A stretch of 64,000 bases of DNA from Allopusillimonas soli (GTDB lineage Bacteria > Pseudomonadota > Gammaproteobacteria > Burkholderiales > Burkholderiaceae_B), in the NCBI RefSeq assembly GCF_004153445.1, contig NZ_SDQC01000008.1, positions 1 through 64,000 on the forward strand, written 5' to 3'. Under the pieces are notes generated by a model. That model was given only the letters and a program-made list of their open reading frames with translations. It was not told the DNA's origin and did no database searches. Below, one piece after another: positions 1-8,474 of the stretch (positions are counted from its first letter, which is position 1; every line of letters starts with the position of its first letter). Position numbers and translations under genes: made by a program.

Positions 1-212
1 AAAGTTTCAACGGTAAGTTTCGTGATGAATGTCTGTCTATGGAATGGTTCCGCAACCGCCTGGAGGCCAGAGTCATCATTGAGGACTGGCGTCGCCACTA
101 CAATGAGATCCGGCCGCATTCGAGTCTAAACTACCAAACCCCACACGAGTTTGTGGGAAACCTGACCAACGAATTAACAACCGAGGCCAGAATCTCCAGT
201 TCTCAGTGGTAG
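1..212 (+). CDS. IS3-family transposase OrfB, C-terminal fragment
   Basis: The reading frame (first complete codon at 3) encodes the last 69 residues of a DDE integrase-type transposase. It contains GKFRDECL, which carries the catalytic glutamate of the DDE triad, and then WRRHYNEIRPHSSLNYQTP, the typical C-terminal block of IS3-family OrfB proteins. OrfB is the recombinase half of the OrfAB transposase and cuts and joins the IS ends. The gene is truncated only by the window edge, so whether the full copy is intact cannot be judged. Confidence 0.85.
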   Translation, partial: SFNGKFRDECLSMEWFRNRLEARVIIEDWRRHYNEIRPHSSLNYQTPHEFVGNLTNELTTEARISSSQW

Positions 213-231
213 GAAATTCCCGGACAGGTCA
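1..231 (+). mobile_element. Right end of an IS3-family insertion sequence (cut by window edge)
   Basis: The window opens inside an insertion sequence. Its transposase stops at 210-212. The element probably ends at about 231, where the sequence reads CCCGGACAGGTCA; IS3-family elements normally end in CA, with the opposite end starting TG. The left end and any target duplication lie outside the window, so the boundary is an inference from the terminal dinucleotide and the distance from the stop codon. Confidence 0.6.
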
Positions 232-285
232 CCCCGCGATAACTGCCGCCGCGGCGGGCATCGCCACAGCCGCGTGCGCCAACCG

Positions 286-1080
286 CTAGGCGCCCCGCTC
301 GCTTCGCCTGAATACCAGCTTGTTCTCTGTGGAGACCTCGGGAGCGAAAGCATACCCCTCACTGTCGAAGCCCTGCAGAGCCGCCGGCCTGGCAATGCGA
401 TGCTCAATGACATAACGAGCCATAAGGCCGCGCGCCCGTTTGGCGTGGAAGCTGATCACCTTCCACGAGCCGTTCTTGCAGTCCTGGAAGACGCACTGAA
501 CAACGCGCGCATCAAGCGTCTTGAGATCGACGGACTTGAAATATTCCTCGGAGGCCAGATTCACCACGATGCGTTCCGCCGGCTTGCCCGTCGCCTGCTC
601 GTCTAGCCGCTGGTTCAGGTACTTGGCAATGGTGCCGCCCCAGAAATCATACAAATTAGCACCCTTGTCGGTTGCCAGCCGGGTTCCCATCTCCAGCCGG
701 TATGGCTGCATGAGATCCAGCGGACGCAGCGCGCCGTACAGCCCACTAAGCAGCACCAGATGGTCCTGAGCCCACTTTAGCCTCGCATCCGACAGGCTGG
801 GCGCATCGAGACCTTCGTATACGTCGCCATTGAATGCCAGCACGGCCTGCCGCGCATTATCCAGGTCGAATTTGGGTTTCCACGCCGCATACCGGTCCAC
901 ATTAAGCCTGGCAAGCGTGTCGCTGAGCTTCATGAGAGCCGCCACTTCCGATACGGATTTCTGCTTCAGCACCTTGATCAGCCGCGATGCCTGCGTCACA
1001 AACTGCGGCTGGGTATAAAGCGTCGTGCGCACGGGCGAGTCGTAGTCCAGCTTCTTGGCTGGGGACAAAAGCAACAGCAT
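286..1080 (-). CDS. yaaA: Peroxide stress protein YaaA (DUF328 family)
   Basis: This 264-residue protein begins MLLLLSPAKKLDYDSP, the family's N-terminal signature, and has the usual full length. YaaA proteins bind DNA and limit iron-driven oxidative damage during peroxide stress in Escherichia coli; that role is carried over from the family. A ribosome site (AAGGA, 10 bases upstream) supports the start. The gene points toward the IS end, whose boundary lies about 55 bases beyond its stop, so the coding region is intact. Confidence 0.9.
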   Translation of the reverse strand: MLLLLSPAKKLDYDSPVRTTLYTQPQFVTQASRLIKVLKQKSVSEVAALMKLSDTLARLNVDRYAAWKPKFDLDNARQAVLAFNGDVYEGLDAPSLSDARLKWAQDHLVLLSGLYGALRPLDLMQPYRLEMGTRLATDKGANLYDFWGGTIAKYLNQRLDEQATGKPAERIVVNLASEEYFKSVDLKTLDARVVQCVFQDCKNGSWKVISFHAKRARGLMARYVIEHRIARPAALQGFDSEGYAFAPEVSTENKLVFRRSERGA

Positions 1081-1170
1081 GGGTATGCTTCCTTGTGCAA
1101 AAAAAATATGTGAATTCCGATATCATCCGCCCTGGCGCGAATCGCATGAGGGCGCAAAAATGGACAACGA

Positions 1171-1953
1171 TCAGCGGGCCGTCCAACCGCCATCCAATGT
1201 CAGGGTCGTGCCCGTCATTTGATCCGCCGCCTCGGACGCCAGGAACACAGCGGCACCCCCCAGTTGCCTGGGTGTGACGAACTGCAGGGAGGGCTGTTTC
1301 TCAGCCAGCAACGCTTTTGCGGCGGATTCGATGTCCAGGCCCTGCTTGGCGGCCAATGCCTCGATCTGCTTTTCGACAAGCGCGGTGCGCACCCAGCCCG
1401 GGCAGATGGCATTGCATGTTATGCCATTGCCGGCGTTCTCAAGTGCCGTCACCTTTGTTAGGCCAACCACGCCATGCTTGGCGGCAACATAGGCGGATTT
1501 GTTCGCCGAAGCCACCAGCCCGTGCGCTGAAGCAATATTGATGATTCGGCCCCAGCCTTTTTTCTGCATCAGGGGCAAGGCGGCGGCCGTCCCATGAAAA
1601 ACGGCGGACAGGTTCAGCGCAATGATGGCGTCCCACCGCTCGACGGGGAAATTTTCAATGCGGTCGGTGTGCTGAATACCGGCATTATTGACCAGGATAT
1701 CCACACTACCCACTGTTTTCGCGGCCTGTTCGATAAAGGAGCGGGTTGCCTGCGGACTGGAAAGATCCGCCTCGATGAAGTGTGCCTTGACGTCGAACTC
1801 CAGCTCGATGTTCAGGCGCTCCTGCTCGATGGCCTCGGGGTCACCAAAACCGTTCAGTACCACATTGGCCCCATTAGCCGCCAGCTCGCGCGCAATGGCC
1901 ATACCAATGCCGCTAGTGGAACCCGTAACGACTGCATTTTTGCCTGTAAGCAT
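1171..1953 (-). CDS. bdhA: D-3-hydroxybutyrate dehydrogenase
   Basis: A 260-residue classical short-chain dehydrogenase. It has a Rossmann glycine motif TGSTSGIG near residue 10, NNAG around residue 90, and the catalytic YVAAKHG (YxxxK) near residue 155. It matches bacterial 3-hydroxybutyrate dehydrogenases, which interconvert 3-hydroxybutyrate and acetoacetate with NAD in polyhydroxybutyrate and ketone-body turnover. The start at 1953 has GGAAG five bases upstream; a longer frame from 2004 adds 17 residues of unlikely sequence. No phasin or polymerase gene is adjacent, so PHB turnover is inferred from the family alone. Confidence 0.88.
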   Translation of the reverse strand: MLTGKNAVVTGSTSGIGMAIARELAANGANVVLNGFGDPEAIEQERLNIELEFDVKAHFIEADLSSPQATRSFIEQAAKTVGSVDILVNNAGIQHTDRIENFPVERWDAIIALNLSAVFHGTAAALPLMQKKGWGRIINIASAHGLVASANKSAYVAAKHGVVGLTKVTALENAGNGITCNAICPGWVRTALVEKQIEALAAKQGLDIESAAKALLAEKQPSLQFVTPRQLGGAAVFLASEAADQMTGTTLTLDGGWTAR

Positions 1954-2165
1954 ATTCTTCCTTTTTTCGTGGGGAGATGATGGCGAGAAAGGTACATTAT
2001 GCAATTTTTTGATTCCTTGCTAGAATACCGGACTTGCTTGGCACGCGCCGCAACCTTCGACCCGGTTCGGCACGCAGCGTAGCAGGGCGTGTGCATCAGG
2101 TTATCGCACAACAAGCCCCTCGCAGGCCAGCGACTGGTCTCCCCCCAAACGGAAGCAGCCAGAAA

Positions 2166-2256
2166 GGACAGGTGGCAGAGTGGTCGAATGCGCCGGACTC
2201 GAAATCCGGTATACGGTTCTCCCGTATCGTGAGTTCGAATCTCACCCTGTCCGCCA
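2166..2256 (+). tRNA. tRNA-Ser(CGA)
   Basis: The 91-nucleotide sequence folds as a class II tRNA. The acceptor arm GGACAGG pairs with CCTGTCC, the anticodon loop CTCGAAA carries CGA, there is a long variable arm, the T loop is GTTCGAATC, and the terminal CCA is encoded. CGA reads the serine codon UCG. A strong terminator follows. Confidence 0.95.
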
Positions 2257-2281
2257 GAACACCATGCAAATCAAGCAGATA

Positions 2282-2318
2282 CGGCAATCCGGATACCTTC
2301 CGGATTGCCGTTTTCTTT
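2282..2318 (+). terminator. Rho-independent terminator of tRNA-Ser
   Basis: CGGCAATCCGG (2282-2292) pairs perfectly with CCGGATTGCCG (2300-2310) around a 7-base loop, and TTTTCTTTT follows. It lies 26 bases after the tRNA and ends that transcript. Confidence 0.9.
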
Positions 2319-2461
2319 TGCGCTGGCGGTCCCCATGACAGAAATGTGAGCCCGATATCGCTGCCCTCTGGGGAAGCACCATTACGCTTTCTCCAGGTAC
2401 AACACTTGCGCGACAACGCTCAGTGTTGCCTGCGACGGCGAGAAACTACCGGAGAAAGCGC

Positions 2462-2941
2462 ATGAACAAGTCACATATACCGGCCGCTCAAAAGAGCGTC
2501 CTTAGCCAGTTGATTGATGATCACAGGAAGGTAAGCACTCTTCTCAAGAAATTTAAAAGAGAAAAGGCATCCAACCAGAAACAGCAAGCCGCCAACGAGG
2601 CCTGCACCGCGATCACTGTGCACATCGAAATAGAGGAAGGACTGTTTTATCCGTTTCTTCGCGATCGGGACGCTCGGGTATTCGACGACCTACTCGATGA
2701 AGCCTTGGTCGAGCATGGCAATGTCAAGAATCTCATTGAAAAAATTATGAACATGAGTGCCGACAACCGATTATACGAAGCCAGCGTGCGAGTCCTCGGT
2801 GAGCGTGTCGCGCACCATGTCAAGGAAGAAGAAGAGCTGTTGTTCCCCAAGATTATCAGCAAGAATGTGGATCTGCGCGAACTGATCGAGCCAATGGAAA
2901 AACGGAGGCAACATGTTCTGGTCGGAAAAGTAACTGCGTAG
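2462..2941 (+). CDS. Hemerythrin-like HHE-domain protein
   Basis: This 159-residue protein is a hemerythrin HHE cation-binding four-helix domain. The likely metal ligands are spread along the helices: LIDDHRKV near the N terminus, HIEIEEGLFYPFL, LVEHGNV, and HHVKEEEELLFPK. Such proteins bind a di-iron centre and are tied to oxygen, nitric oxide or oxidative-stress responses, but the substrate of this one is unknown. The start at 2462 follows GGAGAAAG; an upstream frame from 2423 lacks a ribosome site. It stands alone after the tRNA. Confidence 0.82.
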   Translation: MNKSHIPAAQKSVLSQLIDDHRKVSTLLKKFKREKASNQKQQAANEACTAITVHIEIEEGLFYPFLRDRDARVFDDLLDEALVEHGNVKNLIEKIMNMSADNRLYEASVRVLGERVAHHVKEEEELLFPKIISKNVDLRELIEPMEKRRQHVLVGKVTA

Positions 2942-3091
2942 CCTGCATGAATGGCCTGCTATGGGGGCAGGCATACCATCACCGCGATCTCAGCTATGAT
3001 GAATTGAATGGAAGCTTGCTGGACACTTATCTGAATGATCCCGAGGGCAGAGATGGGTATAGCGTCGCACCCGCGCGCAAATCCTGCTTTG

Positions 3092-3943
3092 CTACATATT
3101 CGTCTGATCCGGCGGCACGCCTTCCGGTAATCCCGCCGCACAGGCTGCCGGGCCGCGCAGCGCCAATTCCGCTCCCAATCCGAAACAGGCCATCGAAATC
3201 GAACCCACGGTAAGGCCGCGAACCAGCGGCTCGGGCTTGGCGCCTTCCGCATCTGCCAGCCCCGCCAGATAAAGCAACGGAATAAAGTGATCCGGCGTGG
3301 GAACGGCAAGGCGATAATCCGGGTGCTCCAGCACGCGCAAGATCTCGCCAGGCGCCTTCTCCAATTGCTCCACTGCGGCCTCATCGAATCGTGCCGCCCA
3401 GTCGTAGCCGAACTCGCTCCGATGCCATTGCAGCGCTTGCAGATTGTGCACGACATTGCCACTCGCGACGATCATCACACCCTGCTCCCTGAGTGGCGCC
3501 AGGCTGGCGGCAAGCTTCAAATGATAGTCCAGCGGTTTTAAAGCATTGATGGAAAGCTGCAGAACGGGAATATCCGCGCTCGGATACATATGAGCCAGCA
3601 CCGACCAGGTACCATGATCAATACCCCATTGATCGCGATCCAATCCGACCCATTGAGGCTTGACCAGCTCGACAATTTCGCCGGCCAGATCGCTGTCGCC
3701 CGGCGCCGGATACTGAAAATCAAACAGCGCTTGCGGAAAGCCATAGAAATCGTGAATGGTTCTTGGCCTGCGCATTGCTGTAATTGCCGTTGCACCGAAG
3801 TACCAATGCGCGGACACGACCAACAGGGCGCTGGGCCGGGGAAGATGCCGCCCAAACGCTTCCCAGGCTTCGGTATAGCCATTCTTCTCGAGGGTATTCA
3901 TTGGGCTGCCGTGCCCAATGAAAAGAGCCGGCATTTTGCTCAT
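3092..3943 (-). CDS. DODA-type extradiol aromatic ring-opening dioxygenase
   Basis: A 283-residue member of the LigB-like class III extradiol dioxygenases of the 4,5-DOPA dioxygenase (YgiD) type. The metal- and substrate-binding histidines lie in FIGHGSPM near the N terminus, VVSAHWYF around residue 43, GIDHGTW around residue 105, and a late TPDHFIPL. These cytosolic enzymes use non-haem iron or zinc to cleave catechol-like rings; the natural bacterial substrate is often unknown. The start at 3943 has AAAGGAA eight bases upstream. No ring-cleavage pathway genes adjoin it. Confidence 0.85.
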   Translation of the reverse strand: MSKMPALFIGHGSPMNTLEKNGYTEAWEAFGRHLPRPSALLVVSAHWYFGATAITAMRRPRTIHDFYGFPQALFDFQYPAPGDSDLAGEIVELVKPQWVGLDRDQWGIDHGTWSVLAHMYPSADIPVLQLSINALKPLDYHLKLAASLAPLREQGVMIVASGNVVHNLQALQWHRSEFGYDWAARFDEAAVEQLEKAPGEILRVLEHPDYRLAVPTPDHFIPLLYLAGLADAEGAKPEPLVRGLTVGSISMACFGLGAELALRGPAACAAGLPEGVPPDQTNM

Positions 3944-4070
3944 GCTGTATTCCTTTGACGGGATCCCGACCAGTCTCTCATGGTCAATAACAACTCTCGA
4001 CAAGTTTAGTGTTGGAAGGCCAACATGTACACACTGGCCAGCATATTGTTATGATCACAACACGACAATT

Positions 4071-4544
4071 ATGGCGGCCGTCATGCAGCTTGTTGCGATC
4101 ATTTTATTGATGGCAGTATTGCCTATCTTTTCCATTATTCAAGAGATGGTCACCAGCCAGACAGAGCTGCTTGATGCGCTCGGAAAATGGTTCGTATTTT
4201 GGGGTGTGGGATGGCGTCTTGCGACTGCCGGGATACACCAGCTGATGCGCCCGGGATTTACCGCGAAGGATATATTTGAAATCCACGATCCAGCGGCAAG
4301 CAAGCTTGTTCTGGAAATCGGCATTGGTAATCTCGCGTTGGGCCTCCCAGCCATCGCAAGCCTTTATTTTCCGGCTTGGGTTCCGGCTCTTGCCCTGGCG
4401 GGATGCATCTTCTACGGTTTGGCTGGCATCCAGCATGTAAGAAATAAAGCGTCAACTCGCGCAGAGATCGCGGCCATGGTATCAAATATCGGTATAGCCG
4501 CGATACTGATCATCTACCTCTTCTGGCTTGGCGTGGTGGCCTAG
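4071..4544 (+). CDS. Four-helix integral membrane protein (DUF6790-like)
   Basis: A 157-residue hydrophobic protein with about four membrane spans: residues about 1-20, 38-52, 78-110 and 135-155. The EIGIGNLALGLPAI segment resembles small membrane proteins of the DUF6790 type, a recollection rather than a search result. Its function is unknown. The chosen start (4071) begins at the first hydrophobic helix; M at 4083 is also possible. It is divergent from the dioxygenase gene, and the two share a 127-base intergenic region. Confidence 0.65.
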   Translation: MAAVMQLVAIILLMAVLPIFSIIQEMVTSQTELLDALGKWFVFWGVGWRLATAGIHQLMRPGFTAKDIFEIHDPAASKLVLEIGIGNLALGLPAIASLYFPAWVPALALAGCIFYGLAGIQHVRNKASTRAEIAAMVSNIGIAAILIIYLFWLGVVA

Positions 4545-4562
4545 GGACAGTGCCCGCCGAGG

Positions 4563-4775
4563 TCATTCGTCCCAAACCTCGCTGGCCGCAAGAACGCCGA
4601 TCGCGGCATGGCAACTTTCAGATGCGCAAGCGATTATGGCAATCGCTCTGTCTGCATTCACCACTGCATCTTCACGCAGCGCAATGAATCCATCATGGCC
4701 GCATCTCGGACATACGGGCCGGATTCCGACGGGAAACAGCTTGTCCAGAAAACCACCCTTGTCTTGCCTTCTCAT
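4563..4775 (-). CDS. Small zinc-ribbon-like protein
   Basis: This 70-residue frame contains CPRCGHDG near residue 22 and a second cysteine pair (ACASESC) near residue 49, spaced as in a treble-clef or zinc-ribbon fold. GGGAG lies about 10 bases upstream of the start. It is convergent with the membrane protein gene. It is supported only by the motif and ribosome site, so a chance frame is possible. Confidence 0.5.
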   Translation of the reverse strand: MRRQDKGGFLDKLFPVGIRPVCPRCGHDGFIALREDAVVNADRAIAIIACASESCHAAIGVLAASEVWDE

Positions 4776-4914
4776 CGATCAGCGTCTCCCTTCCCTACTT
4801 ATCCCGTCTTATTCATGCCGATGTATATAAACTCGACGAAATCACAATCGGCCACTAATAAACCAAGCTAGTGGCCACACTCGAAATACAGGATAATGCC
4901 TTTCCTCCGCATTA

Positions 4915-5415
4915 TCATATGATTTTTTTCTGCTGCCATTGCGTATGCAAGCGCATTAATTGAAGCAGGGCGTAGTCCGCACTTGCCGAACGAATCTCGT
5001 TTCGCCCGCCGATAAAACGACGTGTTTCCGAATATATTCGGGCAGATTCGGTATCTCGGCCAAACATCCACGCGAAACACTGCGTTCCCGCCGGCGGGCC
5101 TCCAGGCATGAATTCTGTGACACCCGTATTGGCAATAGCCACACTGGCTCGGCTCTTGGCCAGCGCGCCTTTGGCCATTTCGATTGACACCTCCTCGCTC
5201 GTGAGGCCATGGGAACGTATAGTCTCTTCACTGACGCCCAGGCACTTCTGCTTGGCAATTGGCGAATAGGTCACGAACGCACAGTCCAATATCTCGCCCG
5301 CCTGGGGGTAATCCACCAACCGCGCGGCAATCAGGCCCGCCGTGCACGACTCGGCCGTGACAAGAAGCAAATGGTGTTCTTGCAGATAGCGTGCTATTGA
5401 ATCCATTTCGTTCAT
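4915..5415 (-). CDS. CinA-family protein (PncC-like nicotinamide-nucleotide amidohydrolase)
   Basis: A 166-residue stand-alone CinA C-terminal domain. It shows TAESCTAGLIAARL near residue 20 and VAIANTGVTEF-PGGPPAGT near residues 93-110. Relatives (PncC) deamidate nicotinamide mononucleotide in NAD recycling. This copy is divergent from canonical PncC, for example VTYSPIAKQKCLGVSEETI instead of the usual YSN-AK block, so the exact substrate is inferred. Adjacent GTG (5418) and ATG (5415) codons are both possible starts. Confidence 0.75.
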   Translation of the reverse strand: MNEMDSIARYLQEHHLLLVTAESCTAGLIAARLVDYPQAGEILDCAFVTYSPIAKQKCLGVSEETIRSHGLTSEEVSIEMAKGALAKSRASVAIANTGVTEFMPGGPPAGTQCFAWMFGRDTESARIYSETRRFIGGRNEIRSASADYALLQLMRLHTQWQQKKII

Positions 5416-5708
5416 CACAAAGCCTTGCAGAAAGGTTCGCCCCGTCGGTCAGCGAGAGGGCCCAGACCATGACGGCAAATTCCGTGCCGATTCGGGAGAA
5501 TCCTGGATATAAAAGCCCCTGTGCACGGTGCTCGACCTACATCCATTTGGTTCTCGGAAAATCTCCGGATTGTGCGCCACCAACCCGTACATTATCTTGG
5601 GACACGCAGAAATTAACTGACTGATATGGAAATGGCTTGCAACCTCACTAAAATCACAGCCGCGAGCTGCCACCCCCGATAGTTATTCGGACATAACAAG
5701 GTGCATTT

Positions 5709-5930
5709 ATGGCTCCAATACCCATTAATGGCGCAGGCGTATACGCAACCCGCGGGGGCCATCTCGTTTTCATCAGGCATTTCGAAACAGGCTACGAAGG
5801 CATGAAAGCGTATGGATACAGCATTACCGGCCGACGCTCCGACGCCAACGCCGAATGGCGCGCATGGCACCTGGACGGCAGGATATACAGCGGTGGAGGC
5901 ACGGAATGGGACATCGTCGAAGCGGCCTGA
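5709..5930 (+). CDS. Small hypothetical protein
   Basis: A 73-residue frame with AAGG seven bases before the ATG. It is rich in glycine and aromatics, with the C-terminal pattern WHLDGRIYSGGGTEWDIV. I do not recognise a family. It stands alone: 290 bases upstream and 510 downstream hold no other convincing gene. It could be a remnant of a larger accessory gene. Confidence 0.45.
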   Translation: MAPIPINGAGVYATRGGHLVFIRHFETGYEGMKAYGYSITGRRSDANAEWRAWHLDGRIYSGGGTEWDIVEAA

Positions 5931-6441
5931 ATCGCCGACACATGCAGCGCTGAGTCACTCAAGCACTTGCCGGCGCGACTGACGGTGTCCTCATCACGCA
6001 CCTGCGGGGGCTGGCGCGCAGGCGATTGCGGCACCACGCCCCCATGGCCATTACGCACAAGCAACATGCTTTTTATTTTCACGTAACAGAATTGTTACAA
6101 GCTGATCGCGCAAGGCATTCGTCCGCTCAAGCACGGCAAGGCCTGCAGCGGGCGCTTCTGCTTCGGATTTACGTCTTGGTTCTAGGATGCAGACGCTCGA
6201 AATTGCAGTCGCTGGCCCGCAAATAGCTGGTTTTCAGGTGCACTCGGCTCACGGATCAGCTATCCGCCGTCAGGCCTAGGAAACATGTAGCTCAGCCCGC
6301 TGGACTATGTCATATGCCTTATGGAAGGAGTCCAGTCAAGGCTGCTATTAATTACACAAATTGAAAAACAAAGTAGTGGTGCACAACATTGCAGTCGCAG
6401 TTTCAGGATGGGTGGCCACGGAGAACAGTTAGGGCAGAAAA
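5931..6441. other. 511-base intergenic region before the polysaccharide locus
   Basis: No coding frame here is convincing. The last 150 bases are AT-richer than the surroundings and are the natural place for the promoter of the antiterminator gene at 6442. I cannot pick out a confident -35/-10 pair. Confidence 0.5.
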
Positions 6442-7035
6442 ATGAGGATGCAATGTCAAAGCACAGGCAGCATGCTTGACGTCACACGGCAGAGCCCGAG
6501 AACGGCGGGAACAAGCACGGGGGGCAGTCAGGGGGACTGGTATGTGGCCTATACAGAGCCGCGCCGCGAAGCGCTGGCGCAGCAACACCTTCAACGTCAG
6601 CAGTTCGAAGTCTATCTTCCCTTGTACCGTGTCATGACCAGGCGAACGCGGACCGCGCAAGCCAGAACAGCGGAATGTGAGCCGATGTTCCCCCGCTACC
6701 TGTTCTTGCGGCCGACCAAGGTGCAGCAGTCGCTTAGCGTGGTTCGTTCGACCCGAGGCGTGACCGCGATGATACGATTCGGCGCTGTCTATGCCCAGTT
6801 GCATCACGACGTGGTTGCTGCCATTCAGGCTCGTGAACGCGAACAGCACCACTCCAGCCTGCTTGCTGTCCGGCCCATGCAACCAGGCACGCAGGTACGC
6901 ATCACCAATCCCGCACTCGATGGCCTGGAGGGCCTGGTTCACGCGGCCTCGTCTCAACGCATCGTGGTGCTGCTGGACATTCTAGGGCAGCAGACGCGTG
7001 TCAAGCTCAGGGAGGAGGATGTGCGGGTCGCTTAA
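6442..7035 (+). CDS. RfaH/NusG-like transcription antitermination factor
   Basis: A 197-residue NusG-family paralogue. Residues about 32-135 form the NGN domain (WYVAYTEPRREALAQQHL, then PMFPRYLFLRP, then VRSTRGVTAMIRFG). Residues about 145-197 form the KOW-like C-terminal domain. Specialised paralogues (RfaH, LoaP, UpxY types) bind RNA polymerase and prevent termination across long surface-polysaccharide operons. Its position as first gene of the locus, and an ops-like element 170 bases downstream, fit that role. The first 30 residues are poorly conserved; M at 6472 could be the true start. Confidence 0.88.
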   Translation: MRMQCQSTGSMLDVTRQSPRTAGTSTGGSQGDWYVAYTEPRREALAQQHLQRQQFEVYLPLYRVMTRRTRTAQARTAECEPMFPRYLFLRPTKVQQSLSVVRSTRGVTAMIRFGAVYAQLHHDVVAAIQAREREQHHSSLLAVRPMQPGTQVRITNPALDGLEGLVHAASSQRIVVLLDILGQQTRVKLREEDVRVA

Positions 7036-7103
7036 GCGGTCCTTGTCCGTTTCACGATACCCGTAGTAGACCGCAGCGGGTGGCGATGTCGCCCCATGCG
7101 CAA

Positions 7104-7134
7104 AGCATGCCTCGCCGGCGCAGCGAGGCATGCT
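7104..7134 (+). promoter_or_regulatory. Large leader hairpin between antiterminator gene and wza
   Basis: AGCATGCCTCGC (7104-7115) pairs perfectly with GCGAGGCATGCT (7123-7134) across a 7-base loop. No T-run follows, so it is not a classic intrinsic terminator. It may end the antiterminator transcript in part, or act as a pause or attenuator in the leader of the polysaccharide operon. Confidence 0.6.
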
Positions 7135-7204
7135 GAATCAAGGCAGTTCGCGCCATTCCTTCGCAGCGATGCCCATTCGTGTTGCCCTGTCATGGTGCGA
7201 ACAC

Positions 7205-7216
7205 TGCGGTAGCCTG
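7205..7216 (+). promoter_or_regulatory. ops-like element (RfaH recruitment site)
   Basis: TGCGGTAGCCTG matches 10 of 12 positions of the ops consensus GGCGGTAGCGTG, including the invariant GGTAG core. It lies on the coding strand in the untranslated leader of wza, the position where ops acts by pausing RNA polymerase and recruiting RfaH-type factors. It is supported by the RfaH-like gene directly upstream. A chance match to such a short motif remains possible. Confidence 0.6.
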
Positions 7217-7308
7217 CGCCACCAGAAAATGCCATCCGCGAGCCAGCATCCCGTGCCATGACAATGACAACGGCTCGCTGGTGCGCCGATTCACAGAACG
7301 ATAATGCC

Positions 7309-8463
7309 ATGAAACACGTTCAACCTCCCGTGCTCTGCCGACACACGCTGCGCCAGGGCATGAGGCTCTCCATCCTGTGTGTTCTGCTGCTGTTGTCAGC
7401 CTGCGCCGCAAGCCCGGGCATGTACATGGGCAAACCCGAGGACGTCCAACAGGCGCTGCAGGATCAGAACGCACCGCCAGGTGCGCTCACAGCCATCACA
7501 CCCGAGCTGATTGCCAGCCAGCAGGCGCCAGTAAACCATGCTGTACGGCAGGATGTTCGCGCATTGTTCGCGCACGGGAATCCCTACGCAATCGGTGCTG
7601 GCGACATACTGAACATCGTAGTCTGGAACCATCCCGAACTCGCGCTTGCGCCGGCTGGCTCCGCCGTCGCCACCACAGCGCCCGGAGCGCCGGACGTGGG
7701 CAATGGCTATAACGTCAGCGCGGATGGTCGAATACAGTTTCCGTTTCTGGGTGCAGTCAAAGTCAGCGGCATGACGGAGTATCAGGTTCAGTCCCTGCTG
7801 CGCAGGCGTCTTGCCCCCTATATCGCGGATCCACAGATCACCGTTCGTATTCAGTCATACAGGAGCGGCCGCATCTATATCGACGGCGAGGTGCGCAATC
7901 CAGGTCTGCTGACGATCAACGATATACCAATGACCTTGCCGGAAGCCATCAGCCGAGCAGGAGGATTCACTGCGGACGCGGACCGTTCAACCATCATCCT
8001 GAGCCGAGATGGGCGACAAACCAACATCAGTCTGCCGCGCTTGACGCAAAGCGGAACAAACCCTTCACAGATTCTGCTCAGGAACGGAGACATGCTGCGT
8101 GTGATCAGCCAAGAAGAGAACAAGGTCTTCCTGCTGGGCGATGTTTATGCTCCGCGCGCGCAGAGCCTGCACGACGGTCATCTGAGCCTGGCCGAAGCAC
8201 TGGGGCAGGCAGGCGGCCTCAATCCGGACACCAGCAACCCGCATCAGATCTACGTAATACGCAGGGGAGAGAACGGGTTTGCAGAAATCTATCACTTGGA
8301 TGCCGGCGAGCCCACTGCGCTTGTGCTGGCAGCGGGATTCGAACTCAAGGGACAGGATATCGTTTTCGTCGATCCTGCTCCTATCGTGAGATGGAATCGC
8401 GTCATCAACATGATTTTGCCTAGCTACGGGGCCATTAGTGCGACCCGGGACATGACACGATAA
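7309..8463 (+). CDS. wza: Wza-type polysaccharide export outer-membrane lipoprotein
   Basis: The 384-residue protein opens with a signal sequence and lipobox LLLLSAC, so the mature protein is a lipoprotein anchored at that cysteine. A polysaccharide-export (PES) domain follows (GDILNIVVWNHPEL, then VSADGRIQFPFLGAVKVSG), and then SLBB-type repeats (VRNPGLLTINDIPMTLPEAI, and a second copy later). Wza octamers form the outer-membrane channel for capsule or exopolysaccharide export. No strong ribosome site marks the start; ATGs at 7258, 7309 and 7360 are all in frame. The Wzc gene starts 11 bases after the stop. Confidence 0.9.
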   Translation: MKHVQPPVLCRHTLRQGMRLSILCVLLLLSACAASPGMYMGKPEDVQQALQDQNAPPGALTAITPELIASQQAPVNHAVRQDVRALFAHGNPYAIGAGDILNIVVWNHPELALAPAGSAVATTAPGAPDVGNGYNVSADGRIQFPFLGAVKVSGMTEYQVQSLLRRRLAPYIADPQITVRIQSYRSGRIYIDGEVRNPGLLTINDIPMTLPEAISRAGGFTADADRSTIILSRDGRQTNISLPRLTQSGTNPSQILLRNGDMLRVISQEENKVFLLGDVYAPRAQSLHDGHLSLAEALGQAGGLNPDTSNPHQIYVIRRGENGFAEIYHLDAGEPTALVLAAGFELKGQDIVFVDPAPIVRWNRVINMILPSYGAISATRDMTR

Positions 8464-8474
8464 AGGGTACAACC

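Noticed and set aside
5449-5673. 74-codon minus-strand frame
   Set aside because: No ribosome site, no recognisable pattern, and low similarity in style to neighbouring genes.
7104-7134. Classical intrinsic terminator after the antiterminator gene
   Set aside because: The stem is strong but no T-run follows, so it is listed as a leader hairpin instead.
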